This document shows positions 1 through 11,943 of a stretch of DNA of 64,000 nucleotides, piece after piece. Below the pieces are notes generated by a model. It was not told where the DNA came from. It did not search any database and saw nothing but the letters and a program-made list of their open reading frames with translations. The DNA is taken from assembly GCF_009389715.1 (NCBI RefSeq), contig NC_052399.1, forward strand, positions 13,953,646 through 14,017,645. Direction: 5' to 3'. How positions within the stretch are numbered: position 1 is the first letter of the stretch; each line of letters begins with the position of its first letter. The stretch comes from Phoenix dactylifera. Its lineage: Eukaryota > Streptophyta > Magnoliopsida > Arecales > Arecaceae. The translations under genes were made by a program, and so were the position numbers.

Positions 1-174
1 AAAACCTTGGATATATATTTTACATAAGAAAAAGAACCTTGGATGGAAGGGGTTCTCCGACAACATCCTCCTAAATGACTAGCATCTGATTCATGCCATA
101 TATTCGCAAGCGCTTCGAAACTCTCGTCTCCAAAACACTCGGATGGCACGAATCAGTGCAGTTGCCAACAATTG

Positions 175-235
175 CCGGTGCTAGCTCAGTTGGCTACTCG
201 CCCTTGGGAGAAAGTTTGGGATTCAAATCCTATAT
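175..235 (+). repeat. tRNA-like Pol III promoter boxes, probable SINE head
   Basis: A perfect A-box match (TAGCTCAGTTGG, 182-193) is followed 24 bases later by a B-box-like stretch (GGGATTCAAATCC, 218-230). This is the internal Pol III promoter layout of tRNA genes and tRNA-derived SINEs. I could not pair a full acceptor stem, so a SINE head or tRNA pseudogene is likelier than a working tRNA. The 3' part of any SINE is interrupted by the TRIM at 263. Confidence 0.45.
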
Positions 236-257
236 ATTTCTAAAAATTATATCAAGC

Positions 258-705
258 ATAGTTGTAACAACCCAGAACCTCACCCAAAATGGCTAGCCGG
301 AAGGTATTATTTGGGTTCCTTGATCCTGTATAAGTACCCAAGATCTACCCAGCGAATAATCGATGTGGGACTAAACACACGCCCGCACAGGTTCTTACAT
401 ACTCCCCCCGTTCAAGCCCTGACGTCCTTGTCAGGCTAAGAGTTCAAATTCATTCAAATCTAATCACAAACACCACGATCAGTCTGTGGTCAACCCCAAT
501 GGATCTGTGCTGCAGTGTCCTCTAGTCCACATAAGTTACGGGCCGGGTCCGCTCGATACCATTTGTAACAACCCAGGACCTCACCCAAAATGGCTAGCCG
601 GAAGGTATTATTTGGGTTCCTTGATCCTGTATAAGTACCCAAGATCTACCCAGCGAATAACCGATGTGGGAGTAAACACACGCCCGCATAGGTCCTCACA
701 ATAGT
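258..705 (-). mobile_element. Complete TRIM retrotransposon with 5-bp target duplication
   Basis: Two 137-bp direct repeats (263-399 and 564-700) begin TGTAACAACCC and end in TTACA or TCACA, with about six mismatches between them. They flank about 164 bp of non-coding sequence. ATAGT stands on both sides (258-262 and 701-705) as an exact target-site duplication. Read on the minus strand, the LTR at 564-700 is followed by a tRNA-iMet-type primer site at 551-561 (TGGTATCGAGC, one base short of the usual TGGTATCAGAGC). A purine-rich ACGGGGGGAGTA stretch precedes the other LTR. There is no coding capacity, as expected for a TRIM. Confidence 0.93.
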
Positions 706-767
706 TGTATAATAGCATGACTTTTGATATTTCAATCATGCATGCCCTCTATAGTGTACATCTTTGT

Positions 768-1152
768 TGTAAACTAAAACGCCAGCCGAAAGATATTATT
801 TAGGTTCTGCTCAGTGCATAACCGATGCGGGACTAAATATATATGCGTATGGATCCCCACATACTTCTCCGTTTAAATTATAATATCCTCACTAGACTAA
901 AGATCCAAATTCAATCATAATCACCACGATCAATCCGTGGTCAGCCCCAATTGGCCTACGCTACGATGCCCCTTATTCATATGGCTCATAGGCCGGGTTC
1001 ATTCTAATACCATTTGCAATAACTCAAGATTTTATCCAAAAAGGCTAGCCAGAAGATATTATTTAGATTTCTTAGCCCTATATAAGTACCCAAGATCCAT
1101 CCAATGTATAGCCAATATGGGTCTAAATATATATACCCGCATGAATCCTCAT
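768..1152 (-). mobile_element. Degenerate TRIM of the same family
   Basis: The order LTR, internal region, LTR of the TRIM at 263-700 is repeated here with many substitutions. A shortened LTR lies at about 768-863 and a fuller one at about 1014-1152. The internal block between them still shows the CACGATCAATCCGTGGTCAG segment and the GGCCGGGTTC segment beside the primer site. No clean target duplication is visible. It is an older copy of the same family. Confidence 0.75.
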
Positions 1153-2341
1153 AATATTAGTTTGCTCAGCAATATTTTAGTGCCTCATTTTCTATCGAGC
1201 ATGAGTTATTGCTATCGATTTAACAATGTATTATATTTATTTTTACGGACTACACATGTCTCGGCAAATTATGTTCAAGACAGATATTGTATCGTGAAAT
1301 TAGCTTGTTGATTTTTCAAAAGGAAGCTGACCATGATATTCCAGAAGAATCTTATTGAGGCTGATTTGCATATCATGCCTGCAATCCTTTTATTTCTTTA
1401 AGATGACATGAGTAGACAAACAGCATAAATTTGAAGAGTAGACCAAAAACTACCTCTGTCTCACAATGAAATTTTCAAGTTCTGTTCTGTATCATCATTT
1501 CCTCGCAAAGTTCAAGAAATCCAATATGGTAAGGCTTATTTAAGACAAGAAGACACAAGGAGATCAACATGTTTGATCCTAAGCTACCAAAGCACCCCAA
1601 TTACTAACTGAGATTGTTTCCTGTAAGGTCCACAGACAAAGCCTGAACACAGGTTGCAAAAAATGAAAAAATATAAAGCATCGACGGTATCAAGTTAACC
1701 CATAGACTCAATGGGTCATGATATCATCAACCTGCCATCAGTTAGATGACAGAGTTAAAACTTTTTAGGCTCATGATAACAAAAAAAAAAACTTCTATTA
1801 GACATCTAACATTGTGTTGCCCATCCCAAGCACGGATAAGAAGGACTAAGGATCTATATCAGGTTGGCAGCCAGACATGTAAACAAGTCAAATTTTTATA
1901 AGTTCTATTCAAATATTCACCAACGTTAGCATTTCATATTGCACTTATGAAATGAAGTCCCAGCCAGGAATAGACTTCTGTTAAAAGGCAAAAACGTGAA
2001 TACCAGCATATTTTGAACTGTTTTGGGATTAAAAACTGCAAATTACATGCCTGAAGCTGAGAGCTGTTAGAAATAAGAAATTGTGAGCGTTTTTATTTTT
2101 TGAAAGATATTGTGGAATGCTACCATCAGAGTTAAAGTTAAACCAGATAAGGACTTGTGAGCCTTTATCTTTTTTAGTCTTTCAATTGTTTTAGTTAACT
2201 TCTGCCAAAATGAAGCAAGAGATGCATCACTTACTCAAATTGTATCATATACTGACTTCTATTCTATGATGAAATAAAAGAATAAGGAGAGCAAAGCTGT
2301 GCTTCAAGTTTATTAGGAATAGTCTCCAATGCCAGAAGATC
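1153..2341. other. Intergenic, nothing recognised
   Basis: AT-rich sequence with short homopolymer runs. No extended open frame, repeat pair or structured RNA could be supported. Confidence 0.5.
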
Positions 2342-2477
2342 AGAGCCAGAATCTACCAACACCTACAATCGCTGCCTATGAAAATCTTTTAGTTTCTCCA
2401 AGTTCACATTCATTCAGAGCCAGAATTTACCAACACCTATGAAAATCTTTTAGTTTCTCCAAGTTCACATTCATTCC
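2342..2477. repeat. Short local tandem duplication
   Basis: The segment starting AGAGCCAGAAT and ending in TTCACATTCATTC occurs twice back to back (about 2342-2416 and 2417-2476). The second copy lacks an internal stretch of about 13 bases (around ACAATCGCTGCC). No function is apparent. Confidence 0.75.
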
Positions 2478-2849
2478 ATTAAGTCCACTGGTCGAATGAC
2501 CCGCTTGTCCATTAAACAAAGAAATATATTTTCAGAGAACACCTTTTTTTTTCTTTTTGATTAAGAGGAGGATTGACAGGAGCTAATCCACTCTCATCTG
2601 TGAGCGAAGGGAAAAGAAAGAGCAAAGTCAGATCAGAAGACTAAAGAAAAACCAAAGAAAAGATGCTGGCAAATGGTCCTGTTTGGTGGTTACAGTGAGA
2701 AGCAGCAAGGATCACAGTGATGTTGGGGATGCGGTTTGCAGGAGGATAAGGCCGTTAATTGAGACAGTCAACTGGAATTTAAAGCCGTTTATTACACTAG
2801 AAATTAGACAAGATAGATAAGGCATCGAGAGAAGGAGTGTTCTGAACAA

Positions 2850-3220
2850 TTATGTCAGCAGCAGGAGTGTTCCAAAACAAGGCAATCTTATTTCAGCATT
2901 GCTTCGAAAGAAAAGATATACCTCCAAGCAATCTCTGCAGAGCTCAAGAGCATCTTCTGCTTTTTAAACTAGAGCTGGATCAGCTTTTTATTTTGTCCAG
3001 ATTGAAGCAATTCTTGGTAGATCTTTCTGGCTGCAAATCATAGACCAGTCATTAAGAAATTTTTTGCAAAGTACCTTCTTATCCAATCTGGAACTTGTCG
3101 GGCGGGTCTGGAACACTTAATTGACGGCAAAGTGCGATGCCAATGGACATAGTGAAGGGGCATTCAATCAAAATATGATCATAGGATTCGGGAGGATGTC
3201 CACACAAAGACATACTTCTT
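2850..3220 (-). pseudogene. Possible LINE remnant (zf-RVT-like region)
   Basis: The minus strand at about 3130-3216 reads CLCGHPPESYDHILIECPFT. This resembles the C-x-C...E-x3-H-x4-C zinc-binding stretch that follows the reverse transcriptase in plant L1-type LINEs. Downstream on the minus strand (2850-3120) the frame is broken by stops but retains leucine/cysteine-rich fragments. I infer a short decayed LINE 3' fragment. A chance resemblance is possible. Confidence 0.4.
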
Positions 3221-4257
3221 TAAGTTCTAAAGTTGGCACTTGCGAGTTGCAATGCACTTTGACTGTATTCTGTAAGTTCAAATGATAAGTTTAAGTTTTA
3301 AATTTTTCTGAAGTAAATTTGATGAACTTTCTTCTTTGTTGAACTCATTTACATTTTTTTCTTTTTCTTCATTATTTTGAAATGAGTAAGGAAAGATATA
3401 TTTTGAATAAATCATTATTTAATTATTGATTTTGTATAAAAAGATGGTATTAATTTGATCATCTAAAGTGTATTTGTTTAGACTATTACCGCTTCATGCT
3501 TGGTTATAACTGTCCAAAATATTTAAACATGTATTGTTTTACAAAAAAAAAAAGGGAAAAAAGAAGAAAAATCTGATCTTTTCTTGCAAATCCGATAGTT
3601 AATTAAATAGATTTTCCATACAAAATCTACTAAAGAAAGCATACATAAACAAGAGGAAGGGAGATGCGTGGCTTGTAGTCCACTCTCAAAGAATGTCAAA
3701 TCTCTTAGCAAATAAAAAAGTGCATCAAATGAGATTGAGGAATTAGGTGGAGAGGCACTAGACCTACCCCAATGAAAGTAGCAATTTTCTAGTATTTGAT
3801 TTGCAGTAATTGACAGCAAATATGGCAAGTTCTTTGCACTAGTACTACACAATTTCAACTTTACCTACCCTATACTGCGAGAGGATTAATTCAATTCAGT
3901 GGTGGACTATATCTGGCCAAACTTGATTTAATTCAGCTCAACCTACTTCAACTAGGCCAACTGGATTGAACTTGGCCTGATACATAGATCCAATAGATTT
4001 GACCCAAATGACCTAACATAACTAAGCCCAAGTAAATCTAACCAAGAAGAGAGGTAAGATGAAAACAAAGGGATCATGCGATATTATTTTCCCTCAAAAA
4101 AATTTTCTGCACCTTAGTATCTAATTCTGTGCATGCTCAAGATGGTGAGGAATCAATGACCACCAGAAGCAGCATGCAACACATAACAGCAGCATTCGAC
4201 CAAACTCGTCAATCTATTGGTCAGTGCTATTCATATTGAAATATTAATCTGTGCGCC
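3221..4257. other. Intergenic, nothing recognised
   Basis: AT-rich, no gene or mobile-element terminus seen. The short minus-strand open frame at 3523-3858 has no recognisable domain. Confidence 0.5.
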
Positions 4258-4655
4258 CTGAATCATGAGTTATGATGCAATAGTTTGTGCCATAATTCGT
4301 CATTGCATGCAAATGGTATATTTAACATTCCAATGCTTAAATAATTAGCGTATCGTGCTAGGTCATGGTTGAAATTGTTTGACTAGTCATACAAAGTATT
4401 CCATAACTTAGAAAATCATAGGCCTTTGCACACACACACACACATACACACACAAGAAGACTGAATCATGAGTTATGATGCAATAGATTGTGCCATAATT
4501 CGTCATTGCATGCGAATGGTATATTTTATGTTCCGATGCTTAAATAATTAGCGTATCGTGCTAGGTCATGGTTGAAATTGTTTGACTAGTTATACAAAGT
4601 ATTCCATAACTTAGAAAATCATAAGCCTTTGCGCATGCGCGCACACACAAGAAGG
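4258..4655. repeat. Tandem duplication of about 200 bp with CA-rich junctions
   Basis: A unit beginning CTGAATCATGAGTTATG occurs at 4258 and again at 4461 (203-bp offset) with few mismatches. Each copy ends in a purine/pyrimidine-alternating tract: (CA)n at about 4429-4454 in the first and GCGCATGCGCGCACACACA in the second. The duplication may have arisen by slippage or unequal exchange at the CA tract. Confidence 0.85.
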
Positions 4656-6671
4656 AAAAAAAGAAGAAGATAGTGGCATCATGGTTGCAATGCTTTTGAA
4701 TGACTGGTTATAATACTATTTACAGAAAAGAGAAAAAAAGAAGACTATGACATCCAGTTTATGTAACTCCTCACAAGGTTTGCACCTTGCCTCTTAATCA
4801 TTAAAAATCCTCACAGTGTAGCACATGACTAGCAACAAGAATACGAGCAACAATTGCGGGTGGTAGGAAGCTTCTCCTTCTCAACCCACATGCTGTGTAA
4901 ATGATTGAATTGCGCCATTAGGCTGCCTCTTCTACATTCCTGTAGCTCAAAGATGTCTCATGATCCTGGGATTTATCCCCTTATCTCATCAACCTTTGAC
5001 ACAAATCTTGTTCGTTTCTGAAGCAGCAATAAGGAAAGAATAAGATTAAGCAAAGTCACTATTCTCAAAAAACGAATAAGTGAAGCCTCAAATTATAACA
5101 TATAAATGGTTATATTCCTTCTAGCTATTTTTTTAAATAAAAAAAGAGAGAAAGCAACAGCAGCACATGGTTAAATAAGAGTAATTTATATGTAAACAGA
5201 GAGTCCTGAATGAATATAATGAAAATAGGAAAACAGAGCAAGCGGCGAGTGTAATACAAGTGAAGCTGCGGATGTCTGCAAAAAGAGTTATGAATTGCCA
5301 TCCATTCTATTATGAGCTTTTTTTCATCCTTTCAATCTTTTAAACAAAACTCACAGAAATTTTTTTTGGAAAACTGTATAGCCTGATTAGAAGGAAGATT
5401 ATAGATAAATTAGCCAACAATATCAGAGATGTTCTTCTTACTACGTGCACATCAAATCTTAAGTGGTCCTAAAGAAAATTGAGCATAACTTTCATAAGAC
5501 TCTATTTGTCAAACTTCACATGACTGCATCATAAACTTGATGAACTGATACAGCCTCTGAAAACTGCAGTAGGAAGGCAAAGGCATGCTTTGTATAACTA
5601 GTTTTAGAAATGTATCCCAACAGTTTAGGATCTGCCAGGACAACCAGAAGTTTGTTGAATAAGGCATAAGAAAAGATTAGAAGCAAATAACGGCTTGACA
5701 TCCGCATCATTTGAAACCGTTTATTTGTTGAAAATTTAATAAACTAATGCATGGTTTAGCTGGACACGCAAGCTTAATACGTTCCAATCTTATGCTCGTC
5801 TCCTAATCCTGGATAGGAGGTTGCTAGCTCGATCAAATATGATCACGTTTACATTATTCAAGATTTAAGCATATGACGTTGAATGCAGCTGTATGCATTC
5901 AAGATCTGGTAACAAGGCAAAACAGAAATGAACCGTGGGATAAACAGAGGGAGTAAGGAACTTTGATCAAATGGTATGAGCTTAACAATTTGTACCTTGA
6001 GCCTTGCTTGAGAGTTGAGAACGAGACTCTTCATTGGCTCGTGATGTGTATTCTAAAAATACGCAACCTTTATGAAGCCCTCAATCTTTCCAGCTGTAGG
6101 GGAAGGGACAGCCAGATATCAAAGAAGGGGAGTTTTATAACGAGTGATCGAATGTGATGACAGAATCTTGGGTTGAAGTTTCTTTGGATGGAAGTACAAT
6201 GCGTGGAGAAAAGTGAAGGAGAATGGGAGGTCTATTACCCTGCCCCACCTCCCGCCCCGTGGCGAAAACTAAGAAATTGCTATAAAAAAAAAGAACGCGA
6301 TCCCACAGATGGTAGGGCGTCTGAAAAGAGACGACGAATCATCAGGAGGAACCCAACGGTGGTATTGCCGGATCCCGAAAAAGGTCACTAAAAGACGGCA
6401 ATGAAAGAATACCTCAATGCTCTCGAGGAGTATGTGAAAAAAGAGAAAAATCATTTAGAAGATTTGCGACATTTCTAGCTTTGCTTTTCTAGAATTACCT
6501 ATATAACTAAATAATTATTCGGCCAAATAATAACAAATAACAATAATAATAAGAATAAGAATTTTAATACTTGGAAACCCTGTTACAATGCATGAAAGCT
6601 GACATTGCAGGCCGAGATATTTGAAATGAACGATTAAATTGTTATAGACAGCGATGGTGTATAAACTTTAG
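4656..6671. other. Intergenic, 3' side of the PADRE gene
   Basis: No gene, repeat pair or RNA is supported. This stretch lies downstream of the minus-strand PADRE gene, so it should hold its 3' UTR and, if the gene is spliced, a possible small last exon that I could not identify. Confidence 0.45.
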
Positions 6672-7214
6672 CTATACCTCCCTGGGCCGCTCCACGGTAC
6701 TCCCAGCGCTCGTCTCTGCCCCATTCGCCGCACAGAGAGCCACGATTTTCTCGGCTGCCTCGCTGCTGTCACTGCTCTCCTCGACAAGCTTGGCCACCTG
6801 GGCCTTGGGAAGCCTCATCCGGATGCGGACGCCTCCCTCGCCGACGGTCTCCACCGAGGGCTTGGCGAGGGTGAGGTCCGAAGCGGACCGGCGTGAGAGC
6901 ATAAGGCTCTCCAACCGGTCCTTGGCACTCATGTGGATGGCCCCGGACCAGGCCCTCCTGGGGAGCCGCCGCTCCTGGAGCCGGGGAAGCTCTACCAGGA
7001 CGTAGAGCTTCCGCGGCTTAATGGCCTGGTCCGGGTCAAGCGGCTGGGCCCGGACGCCCAGCCGCTTTACCTCCTCGGCCTCAAGGAGGGTGTGCTCCGG
7101 GTGATCCCGGAGCACGTCCCCGGCCTGAGTCGGGAGTTTGAGCCGGATGGTGGTGCCATCCAGCTTCACCACCTTGGCTGTTCTTCTCTTCTTCCCGCCG
7201 ATGACGTTGCCCAT
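6672..7214 (-). CDS. PADRE-domain (DUF4228) protein, At1g66480-like
   Basis: The product is 180 aa. It starts MGNVIGGKKRR, a glycine-2 context that resembles an N-myristoylation site, followed by a basic stretch. Residues 14-78 form the PADRE/DUF4228 core (KVVKLDGTTIRLKLP ... VKRLGVRAQPLDPDQAIKPRKLYVLVELP). Residues 96-115 hold the second conserved motif (SAKDRLESLMLSRRSASDLT), and residues 129-146 the third (VRIRMRLPKAQVAKLVEE). Family members are small plant proteins often induced by pathogens or abiotic stress, and their biochemical role is unknown. The start is the first ATG of an open GC-rich frame and agrees with the family N terminus. The frame ends soon after GAG|GTATAG, which also looks like a splice donor, so a short extra C-terminal exon is possible. 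No neighbouring gene is functionally linked. Confidence 0.85.
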   Translation of the reverse strand: MGNVIGGKKRRTAKVVKLDGTTIRLKLPTQAGDVLRDHPEHTLLEAEEVKRLGVRAQPLDPDQAIKPRKLYVLVELPRLQERRLPRRAWSGAIHMSAKDRLESLMLSRRSASDLTLAKPSVETVGEGGVRIRMRLPKAQVAKLVEESSDSSEAAEKIVALCAANGAETSAGSTVERPREV

Positions 7215-7759
7215 CCTCTTCCTCCTCCTGTCAGGAGCATCAAGTGGGAATAAAAAGAGGAGGGCGATGTGGGGTCGACCAAAGGGTGGTTGATTGTTAT
7301 CGATGGAAGTGGGGATGGAATCGTTGTGGTTTGACGTTGGAAGCTTCAGTGGTTTTATTTCTCATTTGGCTCGGCAAATCCCATCACCTTCCTTTGTTTT
7401 TCTGTCTTCTTTTCATCCTTGCTGGAAGCCAAGTTTGGATAGCTGTCGAGTTGTAGCGATCCGGTGCCAGCAAGGAAGCTCCTCCTTTTGGTTGATTGGG
7501 AGTCGACTATATTCTACTAATTGGCCGTTGGAAGGGGGGTGGTACGTTCAAACGTTGGATTACGAAATGTGAAAGCATTTTACGTGAATATTTTTTTTAA
7601 TTGTTTTTGTTAAATGATTGATAAATCTTCACCGCTATTTAACAAAAGAAAAAACTGCTTGACTTGTAAAATTTAGACACCAAGGTTGTCTTGCACGTTT
7701 CGTAAGTGCTCCATCACAAGTTGCGGTAGATACTTTGAGATCAAGGAAGCTTGGATCTT
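7215..7759. promoter_or_regulatory. Upstream region of the PADRE gene
   Basis: This is the 5' flank of the minus-strand PADRE gene. A purine-rich leader lies next to the ATG. No unambiguous TATA box could be assigned. The small plus-strand open frames here overlap the GC-rich gene or its leader and lack domains. Confidence 0.4.
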
Positions 7760-8045
7760 TTACAAGTTACTTTTTCACCTATTAAAAATTAAATTTTTTT
7801 TGCTAAAATATCTTTAAGCTATCAAAATTCATTAATAAATTTTTTTTATTAAAAATATAATAAGTATTTCATACAATTTTTCTAAAAAAATAGCTACTCG
7901 AACAAACATAAGTCACTCCAAAATATGACACTTTTTCATGCCAAAACTATTTTTTCAAATATTATATTTTCAGAAATTATCTTTTTAGAAAAAATATTTC
8001 AGTGAGTAAAAATTCTTTCCGTGAACTAAATGAGTTCTTTAAAAT
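7760..8045. repeat. AT-rich dispersed repeat, copy 1
   Basis: This stretch shares an ordered series of short identical blocks with 16560-16860: TTTAAGCT, a TTTTTCATG block, CCATTTTTTCA-like blocks and GAAAAAATATTTCA followed by AATTCTT. The order is the same but divergence is high. It is likely an old non-autonomous DNA element. No termini were resolved. Confidence 0.5.
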
Positions 8046-11000
8046 AGCAAATTATATAGTTTTAAGTATTAGAAGAGCAATTTCAGCGCTTGCTTAGCAT
8101 TTTTTTATTGATTTGATGTGATATATTGGAGTAGCTGGAGATTACCATGGCTTGGGTTCCCTAGCGAAGTGGATCATTACATAGGAAAACCAAACTAAAC
8201 TCCTTCTAGTTACTCTGTCTAATCGTGTGAGTTATTGTTTGTTGGAATTGATTGGCGCACTTCTTGGTTTGTTTCTTTTTCAAAGACAACAGCTAGAAAG
8301 AGTTAGAATGTGCATTTCACTAAAGAAAATGGAGAGTATGGAGAAGAAATTTCCTACTACATGGATTAATTAGTGCATTTCGCTAGACTAAAAACTAAAA
8401 GGACTTGGGCTTGTTCAAAGAAAAAGCCGACAAGGCTTGAATATAATACGTAGCACCCTTCAGCTCCACACATGTAGTGGACAGAGACTTTAAGTTTGAC
8501 TCACATGATGATATTTCATTACTTTGTTAAGTGTATCTATGTATTAATTATGTGCATCCAATTAAAATATGCGTGCAAGAGTAGCTCTTTCTTCAGAAGA
8601 CGCCCTCAAAAAGCAATGGTTCTTTCGATATCAAGTGAAACCTATGGTAATGACCCAATTCTCCAGACCAGCAGTTTACCACTTCACCTAGTTGCACTCA
8701 AAGCATCAATATTCTTTTCATTCTAATGTTCTTTTTAATAAGGTTCTGTTTATTTCAAATGTGAACTTTGCTATAACTTCAGCATGCTTTTTATAGCTAT
8801 TTATTCCATGACATGGCTTAGTTCACACTGAAAAGAAGGCCAATCAGCTTGTCCTATTCAAGAAGATGCTTCGCATAAACCTCGGTTCAGACTGTTGCCG
8901 AGCCATAAACTTTCATTTATTCTTGTTCTACATATTCCAATTACGGATCTTAGAGCCTAATTTTACCTAGCAAACCTAACTTAGTTGACTCCTCGCCAAC
9001 TATGAACATGGCCTACTTGGAGAAATTAGTAATAATAGCTTGACTAGCATCCCTAGGGCTTTGAATTTTGAACTCATCTCTTTTGACTTGGCATGAATAA
9101 ATATCTATTACTCATCTTTCTGTTCATAAAATAAAAAGGAATCGTGTCTTTCTTACTTTTTGCTAGATTGGACCGTGTAATAATTAATTTGCCAGAGGGG
9201 GAAGATGGCTGCTTTGACTGCATGTTCTTTTTTTTGAGGGGGAGGGGGGAAGATTGAGAAGGCTTTGGTTGGATGTTGGACAGTGACTGAAGAGCCTTCA
9301 TAGATTTTGTGGGTAATGATTTCCCGATACAATTTCATCATATAGTTTGTTGTCTCATGGAAAAGAAGGGGGAGATCCCCACTTGAATTTCATTAAATTT
9401 TTATATATATCATCAAACAAAGATCCTAAATTCAAGATTCAAAATACTCTAGAACAATCATTAAGTAGCAATCAAATTTGAAAATTCAAAACTTAAATTT
9501 CAAATTGCAAATCAGCTCGCTACAGGAAGATCCGAGCATGCAAAATTAGACTGCTAGAATGCCAAGAGAAAACAAGACTGCATCATTGATGTCGGTAGAT
9601 CAATCGCCTACCAACAATGAAGATACACAGAGAGAAGGGGGCCAACCACACTAGATGGAGGGAGGGGGGAAGATATCTTCATCATACGGTCAACCACGAT
9701 TTATGAGAACGCAAAGATTAGGCAATTCATTTTCTGTGCTAATAGAAATTAATTATGTTTTCTACCTTGTAAATAATTTTCTTCTACAACAATAATTACA
9801 TAATAAAATTCTGCCTCAGCTAATGTCTATAATCCAATATAGAGATCTATTTTCACTACCTTTCAATTTTATATAGTTAGGATAATTTTAAGCATGATGC
9901 TGGCAAAGTCATTACAGCAATTACTTAGATGATTGTGTAAATTGTGTGCATTTAGCGACTTCGATTAATTATGGTCATCGGTGGTGCAACATAAGAACCA
10001 ATAATATTGTATCTTTTTTTCAAGGCATGCTTCACATTAATCCCCAAAGTCATCCGAAAATTTTACTTTATAGGCGTGGAGACCGGCTCCCACTCTTCCC
10101 TTGTGTTATCACCAACACTCACCCTATGTTTAAGTGGATGGTAGTGATTGAGAGGAAAGTGCACCGGGTGAGTGGATGACATATTGGTCTATGCCCATAG
10201 TGGGGTGACATTGTGCGCAACCATAGGTGGATGCATTCGGTTGAATCTAGCAACGTGAAGTCGCTATTAAATAACCATCTTGCGCAAAATTTTAAATTGC
10301 CTTATGCTAAAGCTAAGATGCAAAATTCCATGGGTGGATCACATGCCACATTGTATGGCGTAAATGCAGGAGTATTGGTTGAGTAGGAATCATGTGCCAT
10401 TGTGGTTGACTCAAATTTTAATAGGAGCTAGAGCTATTAGCCCAAAGTTAATGGCATGTCATTTTATCCCAAGACAATTCACAATATTGCCTCACTATTG
10501 GAAGTGCTCATGGCTATTCTTCTAGTAGCAATTTATGAGATAACGCTATATGAAACATCGCTTAGCTCGCGTGCTATTTCCATCTCACATGGTATAAAGA
10601 GATTGGTGCAATTTATGCAACATTAGTTGGCTTACATCATTAATGATATTTTTGTTCTTTAAAATAAATATACTTTTACTCCTGCCCCACTAAAACTGCA
10701 TTGGGTTAGGCCATTTCTTTACTGAAGAAAAACCACAAGACCCATGTTACGTTTAAAACTTCGATATCTTGAAAGAGTTATTGCCAGTATGGGAGCCTAG
10801 TCCCACTCGTTGTCTTCTTCCCCCCTTTTTTTTCTCTTTTTTTCTTTATTTTTTTTAAAGAAGAAGTTTTTTTTTTTTGTGGCAAATGAAGAAGAAGGTT
10901 AAATCTCATGAAATAATAGGTACAGTTAGCACAACATAAAGAATTTAGCTGAGCAGGAAGGACAGCTGTCCAATTAATCCGAACTACCATGAAGAAGTCC

Positions 11001-11669
11001 CATCCCTTATCTTAAATGGACAGTGCTAACTAAAAACGGGCAACTGAATCTAGAAGCCATGCGACCCTGTAAGCGAGTAAGAAAGAGAAATTTATAGCAT
11101 CGTACCGTTCAGTTCCAAGGTACGATTTGAAGTGATGTTCTTTTAAATAAGAACCCATGCATGTGCCTCCGTCTGAAGACAAGTCTGCAGTCATCCTTCT
11201 TGAAAGTCCATTCATGGACTGAAGCTCATAACTGGAGTTGGTTTTCGGCCATAAACATAAGCAGTATTCTACACTTGCAGACATAGACATCAGCCATTCA
11301 TGCAAGCCAATAGAACATGACTTCCCACAGAATTCTAATCAGGTAACACAACCAGTTGGCTTTCTAGGTAGTCTTTTTGCAATCTTCTATGAGCAGAGAT
11401 CTTAGTTTCTTAAAAGAATGCAAAAACTTTGAAGGAGTACTATTCTATTAAGCACTTAGGGTCTAAACAACATTTGCACAACGACCTTGGAGCGATGCTA
11501 GGATGACACAAAGATGATGTCCCATCGTTTCAAATCCAAAAGGAGATTTCCCTCATGTTTCTTCCAGTGGGCGGCCACCCAAACTATAGTGAAAGCTTTT
11601 ACAGGATAAAAAGAGATGGTAGTTGGATGAAAGGTGGTCACGCGTTCACTACTGGTTGTCTCATGCTTG
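8046..11669. other. Intergenic, no supported gene
   Basis: About 3.6 kb of AT-rich sequence with oligo-T and oligo-G runs (for example around 9230-9250 and 10820-10880). Open frames of 60-91 codons occur, but none shows a domain, splice context or biased composition. Confidence 0.45.
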
Positions 11670-11943
11670 CTTTGTTACTTTGACCAGTTGCAGCTGCACT
11701 TTACTTGCACTTTCACTACCAGCTAGCTTTATCTGCGGGGAATGGGAATGGCTATCTCAAGTTCCAAACAATAGTTGAGTTGCATCTAGAAGTCCAAAAC
11801 TTGGCTTGCTTTGAGACTTTGAACAGTTCCAGTAGCACTTTGCTTGCACCTTCGCCACTAGCTTTATCCGCAAGGGATGGGATTGGCTATTTGGCTATCT
11901 CAAGTTCCGGAAAAACCGTTGAGGTGCGTCCAGAATTCCAAAC
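11670..11943. repeat. Diverged tandem duplication of about 137 bp
   Basis: Two adjacent units (about 11670-11801 and 11807-11943) share blocks in the same order: ACTTTGA.CAGTT, GCACTTT.CTTGCAC, TAGCTTTATC.GC, GGCTATCTCAAGTTCC, GTTGAG.TGC.TC and a final CCAAAC. The open frame through both units (11705-12004) is probably a by-product. Confidence 0.7.

Noticed and set aside
182..230. Functional tRNA gene
   Set aside because: A and B boxes are present but no complete cloverleaf or acceptor stem could be paired.
258..1152. Regularly repeated blocks that could suggest a satellite or CRISPR-like array
   Set aside because: The repeats are LTRs of TRIM elements with primer site and target duplication; the host is a plant nuclear genome.
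2852..3043. Small plus-strand gene
   Set aside because: No domain. The opposite strand shows LINE-like words, so a retroelement remnant is likelier.
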